Shown: positions 15,960 to 28,863, counted from the first letter of the stretch. The stretch: DNA of 64,000 bases from Cohnella sp. CFH 77786 (GCF_019400745.1 NZ_WJIB01000002.1:310001-374000), one strand, 5' to 3'. The notes: generated by a model not told the origin, from the letters alone. Translations and numbers: made by a program.

Positions 15960-17954
15960 GTGAGCGATAGAATCCATCACATCATGGGGAACCATGACGA
16001 TGCGTATTTCCATGTGGTGACGCATGCACCCGGTCCGACGGGCACGCTGCCGCTCACGCCGGAGCTGCTGCTGAATGCGCCGAGCGGGGATCTGTTCGGC
16101 TGGTCGCAAAACGTCGGAATGGGCTGGCGGGCGGACCGGCTGACGGGAAGGCAGGTGCTCATTCTGGGAACGCTTGGCGGTATCCGGAATGAAGACGGCA
16201 CGCCGGCGGCGCTCGGTTATCATACCGGTCATTGGGAAGTCGGTCTGTTGATGAAAGCGGCGGCGGATGAAATCAACACGGCAGGCCATATTCCGTTCGC
16301 GGGATACGTCAGCGACCCATGCGATGGACGTTCGCAGGGAACGACGGGTATGTTCGATTCGCTTCCTTATCGTAACGACGCGGCGATGGTCATGCGACGG
16401 CTGATCCGCTCGCTGCCGACACGCTCGGTCGTTCTGGGCGTTGCGACTTGCGACAAAGGACTGCCGGCCATGATGCTTGCGCTAGCGGGCATGACGAAGC
16501 TGCCGGGCGTCATCGTGCCGGGCGGGGTGACGCTGCCTCCGACGAATGGCGAGGATGCCGGCAAGATCCAGACGATCGGCGCCCGCTACGCGAACGGCGA
16601 GCTTTCACTGGAGGAGGCTGCCGATCTGGGCTGCCGCGCCTGCGCGTCGCCGGGAGGCGGGTGCCAATTCCTCGGCACCGCGGGAACTTCCCAGGTCGTG
16701 GCGGAGGCGCTCGGCCTGACCGTCCCGCACGCCGCGCTTGCGCCGTCGGGCCAGCCGGTCTGGACGAATATGGCGCGGCAGTCCGCCCGTGCCGCCATGT
16801 CGCTCGCCGAACTTGGCCTGACGATGGGCGATCTGCTGACGGATGCATCCATCCGCAATGCGATGGCGGTACACGCCGCTTTCGGCGGTTCGACGAATCT
16901 GCTCCTGCATATCCCGGCCCTTGCCCACTCCGCAGGACTCGCCGTTCCCGACGTATCCGATTGGTCAACGATCAATCGTGAGGTGCCGCGACTCGTTAGC
17001 GTATTACCGAATGGACCGATTCCGCATACGACCGTCCGCGTGTTTCTCGCAGGCGGCGTTCCGGAAGTCATGTTGCACTTGAGGCGATTAGGGTTGCTGG
17101 ATGTGCGGGCGCTTACGGTCGTCGGTTTGAAGCTGGACGAAACGCTGGATTGGTGGGAGACGTCGGAGAGACGCCAGCGCATGAGGACACGCCTCAGAGA
17201 GCAGGAAGGCATCGATCCGGACTCCGTCATCTATCGTCCGGAACGTGCACGCGCCGCAGGCCTTGCACCTACCCTTACGTTCCCGTCCGGCAATATCGCG
17301 CCGGAAGGCTCGGTCATCAAATCGACGGCCATCGATCCGTCGGTGATCGGTCCGGACGGCATCTTCCGGCACGTCGGCCGAGCGAAGGTGTTCACGACCG
17401 AACGCGCGGCGATACGAGCGATCAAGACCGGAGGCATCTCTGCCGGCGATGTGTTGGTGTTGATCGGCCGCGGGCCTTCCGGCGCCGGCATGGAGGAGAC
17501 GTACCAACTCACCTCGGCGCTAAGGTACCTCTCCTTCGGGAAGGAGGTATCGTTGCTGACCGATGCACGGTTCTCCGGCGTTTCTACCGGCGCATGCATC
17601 GGGCACATAGGTCCGGAGGCGCTGGCGGACGGTCCCATCGGACGGCTTCGCGATGGCGACTGGATCGAGATCCGGATCGACACGCGGAAGTTGGAAGGAT
17701 CGGTTCATATGGTCGGTTGCGGCGAACGGCCGGATTCCCCTGAATCCGGAACAGCCATTCTTGCCGCCCGATCCCTGCATCCCGGTCTCGCGGAAGATCC
17801 CGAGCTTCCGGACGACACGCGGCTGTGGGCAGCGCTTCAATCGGCCAGCGGCGGAATCTGGAAAGGCTGCGTGTATGATACGGATCGCATCATCCGGACG
17901 TTGGAAGCAGGCAAACGCGCATTGGCTGCAGAAACGCATGGCTTGCAACGATGA
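15960..17954 (+). CDS. yjhG: D-xylonate dehydratase, YjhG/YagF type (IlvD/Edd family)
   Basis: 664 aa, GTG start after GGAGGGGGAGG. The sequence follows E. coli YjhG/YagF along its whole length, as I recall those proteins: [55 protein letters not shown] split over adjacent blocks, [36 protein letters not shown] and [15 protein letters not shown]. Cys121, Cys164 and Cys235 are the three expected iron-sulfur ligands. It dehydrates xylonate to 2-keto-3-deoxyxylonate. It is the last gene of the operon and is followed by a strong bidirectional terminator. No xylose dehydrogenase or lactonase is in the window, so xylonate may be taken up or made elsewhere. Confidence 0.93.
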   Translation: MSDRIHHIMGNHDDAYFHVVTHAPGPTGTLPLTPELLLNAPSGDLFGWSQNVGMGWRADRLTGRQVLILGTLGGIRNEDGTPAALGYHTGHWEVGLLMKAAADEINTAGHIPFAGYVSDPCDGRSQGTTGMFDSLPYRNDAAMVMRRLIRSLPTRSVVLGVATCDKGLPAMMLALAGMTKLPGVIVPGGVTLPPTNGEDAGKIQTIGARYANGELSLEEAADLGCRACASPGGGCQFLGTAGTSQVVAEALGLTVPHAALAPSGQPVWTNMARQSARAAMSLAELGLTMGDLLTDASIRNAMAVHAAFGGSTNLLLHIPALAHSAGLAVPDVSDWSTINREVPRLVSVLPNGPIPHTTVRVFLAGGVPEVMLHLRRLGLLDVRALTVVGLKLDETLDWWETSERRQRMRTRLREQEGIDPDSVIYRPERARAAGLAPTLTFPSGNIAPEGSVIKSTAIDPSVIGPDGIFRHVGRAKVFTTERAAIRAIKTGGISAGDVLVLIGRGPSGAGMEETYQLTSALRYLSFGKEVSLLTDARFSGVSTGACIGHIGPEALADGPIGRLRDGDWIEIRIDTRKLEGSVHMVGCGERPDSPESGTAILAARSLHPGLAEDPELPDDTRLWAALQSASGGIWKGCVYDTDRIIRTLEAGKRALAAETHGLQR

Positions 17955-17983
17955 GGTATGGGTTCGATCCCCTTCGTCTCCGA

Positions 17984-18023
17984 ATGCAAACAACCGATCC
18001 TCATCAGGGTCGGTTGTTTGCAT
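17984..18023. terminator. Bidirectional terminator between convergent genes
   Basis: Long stem ATGCAAACAACCGA / TCGGTTGTTTGCAT with a small internal mismatch region and a TCATCA loop. It separates the xylonate operon (+) from the AraC gene (-). Confidence 0.85.
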
Positions 18024-18042
18024 TTGGAACTCTAATCTGCCC

Positions 18043-18876
18043 TCAACGGCAACGGATATAACGCCCTGGAGGCATTCCTTCCGATTTCGAAAATTGTTTC
18101 GTAAAGGAATAAATATCCCCATAACCAAGACTAAGGGCTACTTGTTTGATAGGAAGTCCGGAGAGGAGCATCATTTTGGCCTGTTTCATCAATTGTTCAA
18201 TGTGGTACCGCTGAGGGGAAACCCCGGTCGAGGCTTTAAACAGCTTCCTGAAATTCTCATAGCCCATATTGATGGCTGCTGCAGCTTCCTTCCTATCATA
18301 ATGGATATCGTTGGAGCCGCCGATGAGTTGGCAAGCCTTCGCTATTTTATGTTCATTGTCCTCTTTCTGCGTATAAGGAACGCTGCCGTGTAATCGGATC
18401 ATGAGCTCTTGCGCTCTCATCAGCACGTAGGGGAGCCTATCATCCGCAGCGCCTTTAAGCGTGTTTAGCAAGGCAGCAAAATCAAGTACCAAATCGCTCG
18501 TAAGCCGCGTCGCCCGCACCTCTTGATCAGAGTTGATCATTCCAAGCGTTTTGAGGTAATGATAGACAGGATAGCCTACGCTAATATAAAACTCGATCCA
18601 TTCCCCATCGGGCTCGATTTCGGTGGAGTGCATACGTTCGGGCAAACGCTGAACCAGATCCCCCGCTTGCATCGGAATCACGGTGCCGTCCTTCGAGATA
18701 AATCGTCCACTGCCTTGCAGGATCACAAAACAGCTGTAATATCCGATCATAAAGTCATATTGGGAACGATCCGCCGTTCTTTTTCTCATAAAGCCGCATG
18801 ACATGATGCCTTGGTTGAAATCGTCGCCGATACACCGGTATACGACATCGTTTTCCTTTATCCCGTCGTAATTCAT
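18043..18876 (-). CDS. AraC-family regulator, divergent from lacZ
   Basis: 277 aa from the ATG at 18876, preceded by AGGTG at 8 bases. A GTG four codons upstream is also in frame but lacks spacing. The N-terminal cupin-like sensing half (YDFMIGYYSCFVILQGSGRF, MQAGDLVQRLP) is followed by the double helix-turn-helix at about residues 180-275 (KEAAAAINMGYENFRKLFKA, IKQVALSLGYGDIYSFTKQF). It is transcribed away from the GH2 gene across a 139-base gap with direct and inverted repeats, so it most likely activates lacZ in response to a galactoside or a related sugar. Confidence 0.9.
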   Translation of the reverse strand: MNYDGIKENDVVYRCIGDDFNQGIMSCGFMRKRTADRSQYDFMIGYYSCFVILQGSGRFISKDGTVIPMQAGDLVQRLPERMHSTEIEPDGEWIEFYISVGYPVYHYLKTLGMINSDQEVRATRLTSDLVLDFAALLNTLKGAADDRLPYVLMRAQELMIRLHGSVPYTQKEDNEHKIAKACQLIGGSNDIHYDRKEAAAAINMGYENFRKLFKASTGVSPQRYHIEQLMKQAKMMLLSGLPIKQVALSLGYGDIYSFTKQFSKSEGMPPGRYIRCR

Positions 18877-18948
18877 TCTGTTGCGCACCTACCAAAATGG
18901 ATAAATGAAATCCCAGCCTTAACATTTCAAATGAAGACTTGTCCTTAT

Positions 18949-22117
<3,169 letters not shown>

Positions 22118-22158
22118 ACAGCAGTGCCCCGAAAGTGAGGAATAGAAGTAAAAAGTCG

Positions 22159-22200
22159 AAGACTCCAACTCCACTTGTCAGTGGTGTGTGGAGTCTTCTT
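22159..22200. terminator. Bidirectional terminator after lacZ
   Basis: AAGACTCCA / TGGAGTCTT outer stem with an inner CCAC/GTGG pairing, followed by CTTTGCC on + and AACTTTT-like on -. It separates convergent genes ending at 22117 and 22230. Confidence 0.75.
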
Positions 22201-22229
22201 TGCCGCCCGCCTCACGTTTATCGTGTCAA

Positions 22230-24206
22230 TCAAAATTGGATGACCGCCATCTGATGACATTCCCATTCCGGCAGCTCGTACCGCACGATACCGCCTTCTT
22301 GCACAAACGGAATTTCGATTAACTGCGGAGCCATATACACTCGCCGTACCGGCCGGGGAACACGGATGGCGGCTTTCGTGCCGCGAATCGGCAATATATC
22401 CTCGATGACTTCGACGCCTTTCCCGCGCCTGATCGGCGATGCATACAGGAGATGGTGGATCCAGCGGTTCTGCTCTTCCTGCGATTGGATCGTCGTAACA
22501 CCCTGCGCAGGCAAATCGGTATCGAGCGTTTTGCCGGGAAGAAGCCGGTTCAGCGCCCATACGACCATTTCTTTCAAGATCAAGCTGCCCTTGTCCGCGT
22601 AATCCTCGAATACGTTCCATGCGATATAGATCCCGTCCGGTCCTTCCGCCATGCCGACCGCCGATCGGACATTGGTGCTGGGCGCATGCTGGTGGGAGCA
22701 GAAGGTGAAGATATCGCGGTTGAAATAAGGATTTTCCTGTGACGCAAGCTCCGATCCGCTGTCCGTCAGTTCGACCATCTGCCCTTCGCCGTACATGATG
22801 AATGAAGCGGATCCAAGTGCTTGCAGCGGGAAATTCGGCCGTATGTACGAAGGGCGGTAAGGGTTGGGGCCAAGTGGGCGGACACCGAGGTCCAGCGCAA
22901 ACGTCTTTCGATCCGCCGTCATGCCGGAGCTGCCGGTTGCAAGCACTTTGCCTCCGCGTTGCAGGAATTCCGATAGCTTCCGCTTCAACCCATCATCTAC
23001 GAACACCCGATCCGGCAATAGGATCACCCGATACGCATCGAAGTCCGCTTCGCAATCAATGACGTCAAATAAAAACTTGCCTTCCAGCAGAAACCGCACC
23101 GCTCCGGCATCCGGATCCGCGGTTCGATCTTCGTGAGATTCACCTGACGGATGCACACCTGCCGCTTCCAAGGACAACAAGGCAACATCGGCTATGTTGC
23201 GCGTATCCGTGCACCACTTTTCCTTTCCTTTCACTTCCTGATAGGCTTTCCCGATCAAATCGTAGGTGGCTTCATCCATCAGCCCCTCCGGATGCAGCTG
23301 GTCGCCGATCGAGCACCGCGCTCCGTTCGCGAGGCAAAGCGCCGTCTCGTACCGAAGCGCATTCGGATGCTTGTAACCGCCGAATTCCCCCCATGATGTA
23401 TGGAATTTCCCCGTCATCCCCAAATATGCCAAACCCAGAGCTTGAGCATAACGTACGGATAGCGGAAAGTGATCGTAACCCCAGCCTCCCGTCGGCAGAG
23501 ATTCCAGTTCAAAATGCGTGTTCAACGCCGCCAAATCGCGCCGGCCCCGCCGAATGTGGCCTCCGTTATGGAAGACGGGAAGTCCTGCCTTGACTTCATG
23601 AACCGTTTGATTGGCGCGATCCGCGTAATTCCGGTACGTTCGCTCCCACATCCGCTTCATCGCCTCCCGATCGCGCGGGTCGGCACCTTCGGCGCGAATC
23701 GCCGAAACACAGTGCTGGCAATAGCATTCGCGCACGCCGACGATGTCGAGGAATATTCCGTCGGCGTCATACCTCGTCACGACCTCCCGGATTTGCTCCA
23801 GCAAATAATCGAGGTAGGGCGTATTCATGCAAAATTCGTGATAGCCGGGCTGCATGAAGTCAACGGCCCATTGCGTTCGCTCGGACTTGCCGCGAATCAA
23901 CCATTCGGGATGGCGGCGGGCCATCTTCTCATCCAAACCGGCGGAGAGGTATACCGGCGTCTTGACCCCGATTTCGTGTGCCGCTTCGATCATAGCGCCT
24001 AGCAGATCGAAATCAAGCTCCGGATGTCGTTCATTCGCTTCCGACGGGTGATAGGCCCACCCATGATGGCATTTGGAAAACACCGTAATGGAATCGACGC
24101 ACCCGCGGAGCAGCATCTCCTGAAATTGCGCTTTGGAGAAATGTTTGCCGATACCTTCGATCGCCTCGGATGTATGAAAATCGAGATGTACTTGGCGAAA
24201 ACGCAT
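22230..24206 (-). CDS. Putative glycoside hydrolase with GH42-like trimerisation/GATase-like domain
   Basis: 658 aa, cytoplasmic (no signal peptide). The N-terminal half looks like a TIM barrel of the amylase/fucosidase superfamily (VHLDFHTSEAIEGIG, VDSITVFSKCHHGWAYH, GVKTPVYLSAGLD, YDADGIFLDIVGVRECYC with a Cys pair, GEFGGYKHPNALRYE). Residues about 345-470 read like the beta-galactosidase trimerisation/GATase-like domain (VALLSLEAAGV, VILLPDRVFVDDGLKRKL, GGKVLATGSSG). The protein type is often labelled 'alpha-amylase family' without known substrate. Asp in FLDIVG is a candidate nucleophile. It is divergent from an AraC gene at 24352. The activity is unassigned. Confidence 0.75.
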   Translation of the reverse strand: MRFRQVHLDFHTSEAIEGIGKHFSKAQFQEMLLRGCVDSITVFSKCHHGWAYHPSEANERHPELDFDLLGAMIEAAHEIGVKTPVYLSAGLDEKMARRHPEWLIRGKSERTQWAVDFMQPGYHEFCMNTPYLDYLLEQIREVVTRYDADGIFLDIVGVRECYCQHCVSAIRAEGADPRDREAMKRMWERTYRNYADRANQTVHEVKAGLPVFHNGGHIRRGRRDLAALNTHFELESLPTGGWGYDHFPLSVRYAQALGLAYLGMTGKFHTSWGEFGGYKHPNALRYETALCLANGARCSIGDQLHPEGLMDEATYDLIGKAYQEVKGKEKWCTDTRNIADVALLSLEAAGVHPSGESHEDRTADPDAGAVRFLLEGKFLFDVIDCEADFDAYRVILLPDRVFVDDGLKRKLSEFLQRGGKVLATGSSGMTADRKTFALDLGVRPLGPNPYRPSYIRPNFPLQALGSASFIMYGEGQMVELTDSGSELASQENPYFNRDIFTFCSHQHAPSTNVRSAVGMAEGPDGIYIAWNVFEDYADKGSLILKEMVVWALNRLLPGKTLDTDLPAQGVTTIQSQEEQNRWIHHLLYASPIRRGKGVEVIEDILPIRGTKAAIRVPRPVRRVYMAPQLIEIPFVQEGGIVRYELPEWECHQMAVIQF

Positions 24207-24351
24207 GCGAAGCTCCTCCCATCAACCATTCGTTTTCTTCCACTCTACCGCAACAAAATCCGGATAAATACTGAAGAAGACGACCATCTATAGTACAATA
24301 TCGACTAATGTCATCTTCAGAAGGATTCGGTAAAGAGGAAGGAAATAGGAG

Positions 24352-25221
24352 ATGGAATGTGTGGAGCTGAAAATACCTCCGCTGCCGCAGTTGGTCACTG
24401 TCGGCCATTCATGGTGGAGGCCGGGGACGATCCATTTTGAGCGGCGGTTTCAAGTGTTCGATCTCCAGTTCGTCGCCCGCGGAAGCCTCCATATGACGGA
24501 AGAGGATGCGGCATACGATCTTGGCGACGGAGGGGTGTTGCTGCTCGAACCCGGACTGACCCATGTCGGCCATAGGGAAACCGCCGTCGACACTGAGCTT
24601 TATTGGGTGCATTTCGTCCATGCCGCACCGGAGAGACGTCTTCCCCACGATAAAATCAACTGGCCTCAACCGCTGCTTCGCGGTACGGACGCTGATCTGT
24701 CACCCACGGAACAGTTCATGTATCTGCCCAAATTCGCTCATCTGGATTTGCGCCCGCTTCTCCCGATCTTGGATGAGATGGTACAGGTTCACCGGGAGTT
24801 GTCGATTCATAATGCGCTGCGGCTGCAAGTTCTGCTGGGCGAACTATTGATCCGGCTGCAGAATACGACCCGGCAATATGTCCGTTCGCGAGCCTATGCG
24901 GTCAGTGAAATGGTGATCGGCTATTTGAAAGAACGGCTTACGCTGCCGTTCGACGCTGCCGGGATGGAGAAGGAGTTGCATTTCCGGTTCGATTACCTGG
25001 CCCGTTGCATGAAACGATTCACGGGCATGAGTCCTCTGCAATACTTCCATCATCTGAAAGTGGAGAAAGCCCGGCAGCTTCTAGCCCAGGACCGCTTGTC
25101 CATCCGGGAGGTAGCCGAATATTCCGGGATTCCGGATGTGAATTACTTCTGCAGGCTGTTCCGCAGGAAAACCGGAATGACTCCAAACCAATACCGCTCG
25201 ATGCTTCAAGGATTCGTGTGA
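24352..25221 (+). CDS. AraC-family regulator, divergent from the unassigned glycosidase
   Basis: 289 aa. ATG 24352, with AGGAAGG ten bases upstream. The N-terminal cupin half (HFERRFQVFDLQFVARG, LLLEPGLTHVGH, WVHFVHA) is followed by a C-terminal double helix-turn-helix at about 190-285 (FRFDYLARCMKRFTGMSPLQYFH, IREVAEYSGIPDVNYFCRLF). The 145-base gap to the oppositely oriented gene at 24206 should hold both promoters, so it probably controls that gene and itself. Confidence 0.9.
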   Translation: MECVELKIPPLPQLVTVGHSWWRPGTIHFERRFQVFDLQFVARGSLHMTEEDAAYDLGDGGVLLLEPGLTHVGHRETAVDTELYWVHFVHAAPERRLPHDKINWPQPLLRGTDADLSPTEQFMYLPKFAHLDLRPLLPILDEMVQVHRELSIHNALRLQVLLGELLIRLQNTTRQYVRSRAYAVSEMVIGYLKERLTLPFDAAGMEKELHFRFDYLARCMKRFTGMSPLQYFHHLKVEKARQLLAQDRLSIREVAEYSGIPDVNYFCRLFRRKTGMTPNQYRSMLQGFV

Positions 25222-25344
25222 GAAGCGGATAGGAAGCAAAAGGGCTCCGAGAACCATTGGAAAAGCCAAGACCACCTCGAACAAGTCCACGTATAATAAA
25301 GCATGTACCGACAACCAGAGATGATAAAGGATGCTGATCGTTTC

Positions 25345-25542
25345 ATGTCTTGTTATATTGGACGAATCATCATTGTAAGAAACGAAGGAACGGTCATTAT
25401 TGGAAACGTCAGAAACATTTCCCCTTCCGAAACGTCGCGGACCACCGAGGGAGCAGGTCAGGATCTTACCGGAGAGGGTACGAATGCTACCGCCCCCATA
25501 ACGCTTCCGACTCTCCCGACAATGCCGCCACGCGCAAGATAG
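25345..25542 (+). CDS. Small protein resembling spore-germination GerPA/GerPF (tentative)
   Basis: 65 aa from ATG 25345, with AAAGGA 12 bases upstream. In-frame ATGs at 25321 and 25303 would lengthen it. The pattern IIIVRNEGTVIIGNVRNISP followed by SETSRTTEGAGQDLTG resembles the short GerP proteins, which read roughly 'I-V-N-x-G-V-x-x-G-D-x-x-x-I-S-P...K-T-x-x-G-x-G...T-G'. The match is from memory and covers only the N-terminal two thirds. The rest is Thr/Pro-rich. Apart from this and a terminator at 25612, I see nothing in the stretch 25222-25747. It may be a chance ORF. Confidence 0.35.
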   Translation: MSCYIGRIIIVRNEGTVIIGNVRNISPSETSRTTEGAGQDLTGEGTNATAPITLPTLPTMPPRAR

Positions 25543-25611
25543 GGACAGGCAGTCATTTCGTTGAGCGCGAGAGGTCGGGAGTGCGTTACGCAGGCCTATT
25601 AGAAAATAACG

Positions 25612-25645
25612 AAACCGGTACCTGCAGACACTCAGGTACCGGTTT
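25612..25645. terminator. Bidirectional terminator
   Basis: Perfect 13-bp stem AAACCGGTACCTG / CAGGTACCGGTTT with an 8-base loop, between the + strand genes ending by 25542 and the - strand AraC gene ending at 25748. Confidence 0.8.
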
Positions 25646-25747
25646 CCGTGTCACAGCGTAAATCAAGTTTTCCTTTTCGCTATACCGCCGCCGATCTAGG
25701 CCTATCCAAAGAATTCCGTGTCCCTGTGGCCAGATTCACTTGCGCGT

Positions 25748-26650
25748 TCATTCGTCCGCTGATTGAATTCCGAATCCATCCAGAGAATTCATGTATTCCC
25801 TGGGAGTTTGATTTTTGAACTTCTTAAACATCTTCCCGAAGTAGGTCATATTGGAGTATCCAATCATTTGTGCGATCTGCTGGATTTGGTAACGCCGGGT
25901 CCGAAGGAGTTGTTCGGCCTCGTTCACTCGTAGCATATTCATGTATTCGACCAAGGTTTTTCCAGTGGTTTTTTTGAACAAATAACAGAAATAATTCGGA
26001 CTGATGCAACAAATCTGCGCGGCATGCTCAACACTCATGGGTTCATTGAAATGTTGGCTAAGATGCAGGAGCAAGGGTTGAATGACCCCTTCGCGCCTGT
26101 TGTTTTTAGAAGGATGCTGGGAAATCGGAGTACACTGAAGGGCATGTCCCAGCGATTCAAATAGAGAAGCCTTGACTAGAAGTTCATAGCCGAATTTTTT
26201 CTCTCTGTGATAATTGATCATCCTTTCGATAATGGCGTGAATTCGAGCCGTAACGGTTTGTTCAGCCCGATAGAAGCATGGCGGTTGAATCTCTTGGTTA
26301 AGCAACGGCTTGATATATTTCATTTCCGTATTGTCCAGAGAGCTATTCCGCAGCAAGGCCTCATTAAAAACGACAGCGTACAATTGGCTGTCTTCGCCGA
26401 TCGGAAACGCGGAATGCATCTGTCGGGTATTGATGAAAGCGACATCACCCTCGTACAAATCCTCGAAGCGGGTATCCACTTGGACACGGAAACTCCCGTT
26501 CACAATCGCAATCCATTCCAGATGATCGTGCCAGTGCGGGGGAATAATCCTGGAATGGGATCCGCATAGGTGGAACATATTGATTGGAAAGGTCAGATCG
26601 GGAATATCCGTATGTTCCTTGCTGGGTAACCAATGAGTCGAAGCCTCCAT
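25748..26650 (-). CDS. AraC-family regulator, divergent from the GH31 gene
   Basis: 300 aa from the ATG at 26650, which follows an AGGGGGA site. An upstream in-frame start at 26692 would add 14 residues without a good site. The cupin sensing half carries the metal/sugar-pocket-like PPHWHDHLEW and FINTRQMHSAFP. The double helix-turn-helix lies at about 200-290 (MSVEHAAQICCISPNYFCYLFKK split, IQQIAQMIGYSNMTYFGKMF). It is divergent from the GH31/GH43 gene pair over a 160-base AT-rich gap, so it is the likely regulator of those glycosidases. Confidence 0.9.
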   Translation of the reverse strand: MEASTHWLPSKEHTDIPDLTFPINMFHLCGSHSRIIPPHWHDHLEWIAIVNGSFRVQVDTRFEDLYEGDVAFINTRQMHSAFPIGEDSQLYAVVFNEALLRNSSLDNTEMKYIKPLLNQEIQPPCFYRAEQTVTARIHAIIERMINYHREKKFGYELLVKASLFESLGHALQCTPISQHPSKNNRREGVIQPLLLHLSQHFNEPMSVEHAAQICCISPNYFCYLFKKTTGKTLVEYMNMLRVNEAEQLLRTRRYQIQQIAQMIGYSNMTYFGKMFKKFKNQTPREYMNSLDGFGIQSADE

Positions 26651-26810
26651 TACCGATGATCCCCCTAGAATCGTAATATTGAACGAAAACATCCTATTTT
26701 TCGAGGTAGATACTCGTTCAATAACATAATTATAATTGACTTGTAAAGCGCGTTTTATGAAACGTATGCAAGATTTTCAGGGTACAGATTAGGGGCTATG
26801 GGGGGACAAA

Positions 26811-28784
26811 ATGTTTCGTATTGATGAAAATCGACTCATTCGGGAATATGACCATGAGAAGGTCTGGATCGAACCCTGGGGAGAAAATTCCTTGCGTGTA
26901 CGTGCTTCCTATGCCTCGATAACGGATGACGAATGGGCGCTTCTACCCGCCGTTCGGACGGAACCGGAAATCGTGATTGAGGCGGATCGTGCCACGATTA
27001 CGAATGGCAAGATCAAGGCCGAGATTACTCGCGATGGCCAAATGACGTTTTACAATCAGAAGGATGAAGTATTGTTGCGTGAAAGCAAAAATACCTATCA
27101 GCTCAAATATGGGGGGCGGGAACTCAGGGGGCATCAAGGAGGAAGTGATTTTCATCTCACACTCCGTCTAGAGTCCAATCCCACGGAGAAGCTTTATGGG
27201 ATGGGGCAATATCAACAACCCTTTCTGAACCTGAAGGGCTGTCAACTCGAATTGACGCATCGAAACTCCCAGGCGAGTGTTCCGTTTGTGCTGTCCAATC
27301 TCGGCTATGGCTTCTTATGGCATAATCCGGCCGTAGGCCGTGCTAACTTCAACTTGAACGTAACGGAGTGGAGTGCTCCTTCCACCAAGCAATTGGATTA
27401 CTGGATAACCGCGGGCGATACGCCGGCAGAGATCGAAGAATCGTATGCTGCAGCAACCGGCAAGGTTCCGATGATGCCGGATTATGCCATGGGCTTCTGG
27501 CAGTGCAAATTACGTTACCGTACGCAGGAAGAGCTTCTCGAAGTTGCGCGGGAGTATAAGAGAAGGAACCTGCCGATCTCCGTCATTGTCATCGATTTCT
27601 TCCATTGGACGAACCAAGGGGATTGGAAGTTTGACCCTGAATATTGGCCGGATCCGAAGGGGATGGTTGAGGAACTCAAGGAAATGGGCATTGAGCTTAT
27701 GGTGTCCGTGTGGCCTACGGTTCAGACGGAAAGCGAAAACTTCGGCGAAATGCTGGAGAAGGGGTACCTCCTCCGCAACGATCGAGGGGTTCGAACCCAG
27801 TTTCAGTTTCTCGGCCAAAACGCCATCTTCGATGCCACCAACCCGAATGCCAGGAAATATTTGTGGAATATTATCAAAAAGAATTACTACGATTACGGCA
27901 TTAAGGTGTTCTGGCTGGATGAGGCCGAACCGGAGCTCTCGGTCTACGATCATGATATTTACCGTTATCATATCGGCTCAAGCCTGCAAGTCGGGAACAT
28001 TTACCCGTCCAAGTACAGCCAGACGTTCTATGACGGCATGGCCGCGGAAGGCCAGTCCAATATCATCAATCTGGTCCGCTGCGCCTGGGCGGGCAGTCAG
28101 CGTTATGGAGCACTTGTCTGGTCTGGGGATATTGCTTCGACCTTTGAAGTATTCGGTTACCAGGTGCGCGCCGGACTGAATATGGCGATTGCCGGAATTC
28201 CTTGGTGGACGACAGATATTGGCGGTTTTCACGGGGGCAACCCGGATGATCCCTCCTTCAGGGAACTCATCATCCGCTGGTTCCAATACGGCGTCTTCTG
28301 CCCGGTATTCCGTTTGCATGGAGATCGTGTGCCGCATACTCCCGGCATCGGGCCTGCCGGAGGAGGCATATGCGGCAGCGGCGCCGCCAACGAAGTCTGG
28401 AGCTACGGCGATGAGGCGTATGAGATTATGGTTAGCCACCTGCATCTGAGAGAACGGCTTCGTCCTTATATTGCGGAACGGATGAAGGAAGCCCATGAGA
28501 AGGGCACGCCGCCGATGCGGCCACTGTTTTATGATTTTCCGCAGGATTCCAAGGCGTGGGATGTAGAAGACCAGTTCATGTTTGGGCCGGATCTGTTAGT
28601 AGCCCCCGTTTTGCAGCAAGGCGCCAGAAGCCGAACCGTATACTTGCCGTCCGGAGCATTTTGGAAAGACGCTTATACGGGAGAACGGTTTGATGGCGGA
28701 GCTTCCATAATGGTCGAAGCCCCTCTGGAAAGGATTCCTGTATTTTTGAGAGATGGCGTAAAGCTGCCAATCGCTTCTGCGTGA
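26811..28784 (+). CDS. GH31 glycosidase, alpha-xylosidase-like
   Basis: 657 aa, ATG 26811 right after GGGGGGACAAA. Layout: N-terminal beta-sandwich (about 1-220), (beta/alpha)8 catalytic domain (about 225-560) and C-terminal beta domain. The nucleophile is Asp370 in FWLDEAEPE and the acid/base is Asp440 in VWSGDIAS. Other barrel landmarks are VIVIDFFHWTNQGDW, PWWTTDIGGFHGG and FRLHGDRVPHTPG, as in YicI-type alpha-xylosidases. No signal peptide. It would remove alpha-xylosyl groups from imported xyloglucan or isoprimeverose units. Alpha-glucosidase activity cannot be excluded from sequence alone. Confidence 0.88.
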   Translation: MFRIDENRLIREYDHEKVWIEPWGENSLRVRASYASITDDEWALLPAVRTEPEIVIEADRATITNGKIKAEITRDGQMTFYNQKDEVLLRESKNTYQLKYGGRELRGHQGGSDFHLTLRLESNPTEKLYGMGQYQQPFLNLKGCQLELTHRNSQASVPFVLSNLGYGFLWHNPAVGRANFNLNVTEWSAPSTKQLDYWITAGDTPAEIEESYAAATGKVPMMPDYAMGFWQCKLRYRTQEELLEVAREYKRRNLPISVIVIDFFHWTNQGDWKFDPEYWPDPKGMVEELKEMGIELMVSVWPTVQTESENFGEMLEKGYLLRNDRGVRTQFQFLGQNAIFDATNPNARKYLWNIIKKNYYDYGIKVFWLDEAEPELSVYDHDIYRYHIGSSLQVGNIYPSKYSQTFYDGMAAEGQSNIINLVRCAWAGSQRYGALVWSGDIASTFEVFGYQVRAGLNMAIAGIPWWTTDIGGFHGGNPDDPSFRELIIRWFQYGVFCPVFRLHGDRVPHTPGIGPAGGGICGSGAANEVWSYGDEAYEIMVSHLHLRERLRPYIAERMKEAHEKGTPPMRPLFYDFPQDSKAWDVEDQFMFGPDLLVAPVLQQGARSRTVYLPSGAFWKDAYTGERFDGGASIMVEAPLERIPVFLRDGVKLPIASA

Positions 28785-28824
28785 ATGGACGTCATGGATG
28801 GCAGCCGCCGCCGCAGCGGCGAGT

Positions 28825-28863
28825 CAAAGCCAAGAGATTGCGATGCGCAATCTCTTGCTTTGT
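28825..28863 (+). terminator. Terminator between GH31 and GH43 genes
   Basis: Near-perfect stem CAAAGC-CAAGAGATTGCG / CGCAATCTCTTG-CTTTG with an ATG loop and a short T run. It lies in what would be coding sequence if the GH43 frame were extended to 28785, so it also supports the later start at 28965. Confidence 0.75.

Noticed and set aside
26742..26757. cre-like TGTAAAGCGCGTTTTA upstream of the GH31 gene
   Set aside because: The CG core is shifted by one base relative to the consensus, so the constrained positions do not line up.
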